Below the pieces are notes generated by a model. It did not search any database and was not told where the DNA came from. It worked only from the letters and a program-made list of their open reading frames with translations. A stretch of DNA of 64,000 nt from Streptosporangium roseum DSM 43021 (GTDB lineage Bacteria; Actinomycetota; Actinomycetes; Streptosporangiales; Streptosporangiaceae), in contig NC_013595.1 in the NCBI RefSeq assembly GCF_000024865.1, positions 1,054,001 to 1,118,000 of the forward strand. Reading direction: 5' to 3'. The stretch's first letter is position 1. Each line of letters opens with the position of its first letter. The translations under genes and the position numbers were made by a program. Positions 63,884 to 64,000 of the stretch are shown in pieces.

Positions 63884-64000
63884 GACAGCTGAGAGCACAA
63901 CCGAGACGCGGAACTACCGCAAGACCCGTGAGGGTCTGGTCGTCAGCGACAAGATGGACAAGACTGTCGTCGTCGCTGTCGAGGACCGCGTGAAGCACCC
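63876..64000 (+). CDS. rpsQ: 30S ribosomal protein S17 (3' truncated by window)
   Basis: The first 41 codons of S17: AETAESTTETRNYRKTREGL, VVSDKMDKTVVVAVEDRVKHP then the window ends. The conserved SDKMDKTVVVAVE strand is the S17 signature. Starts inside the rpmC end with an 8-nt overlap, with AAGGAGTCGATCG upstream as ribosome site. Confidence 0.96.
   Translation, partial: MAETAESTTETRNYRKTREGLVVSDKMDKTVVVAVEDRVKH

Overview
This window is a chromosomal segment of a high-GC actinomycete, most likely a member of the Streptosporangiales (inferred from the very high third-position GC, frequent GTG and TTG starts, the RpoB rifampicin-region sequence and the gene order; no phylogeny was possible here). 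It has an accessory left half (about 1-35 kb) and a conserved right half (about 35-64 kb) holding the transcription-translation core.

Left half. It opens with the tail of an AfsR/SARP-type regulator and an FAD monooxygenase. A translationally coupled efflux-pump/hydrolase operon follows (MFS 498 aa, alpha/beta hydrolase, conserved hypothetical), with paired palindromic operators in its promoter. Two genes for secreted proteins, an Arg/Gly-rich repeat protein at 5.2 kb and a glycerophosphodiester phosphodiesterase at 7.7 kb, share a nearly identical leader: a GTTAG-N15-GGGTAG promoter-like pair, then a C6/G6 hairpin that buries the Shine-Dalgarno. Around them lie a DUF1876 (Rv1738-like) gene, an RdmC-like hydrolase, a WYL regulator, a STAS anti-anti-sigma factor, an MFS exporter and a methyltransferase. 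At 14.1-17.4 kb a cell-surface protein, a class F-type sortase and a DUF2079 membrane protein form an operon. Lipid genes (thiolase, long acyl-CoA dehydrogenase) and an unlisted 57-aa proline-rich gene follow.

From 22.0 to 30.1 kb lie four tandem STAND (NB-ARC-like) ATPases with TPR tails and no DNA-binding domain. They alternate between two subtypes (A-B-A-B), suggesting duplication of a two-gene unit. The fourth has an in-frame deletion of its ARC/winged-helix region, and the second carries a proline-rich insertion. The array runs directly into an ECF sigma factor and an apparently frameshifted membrane partner, then adenosine deaminase, then a fifth STAND ATPase at 33.2 kb.

Right half. 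A PLP aminotransferase is followed by tRNA-Trp-secE-nusG-rplK-rplA, a lipoprotein gene, rplJ-rplL with an L10-type leader, and mceG. An IS630-family element (43,132-44,350, flanked by TA) separates mceG from two coupled Mce-associated membrane genes. Then come rpoB-rpoC, rpsL-rpsG-fusA-tuf, and the S10 operon from rpsJ to a partial rpsQ at the window end. Terminators and structured leaders mark the transcription units.
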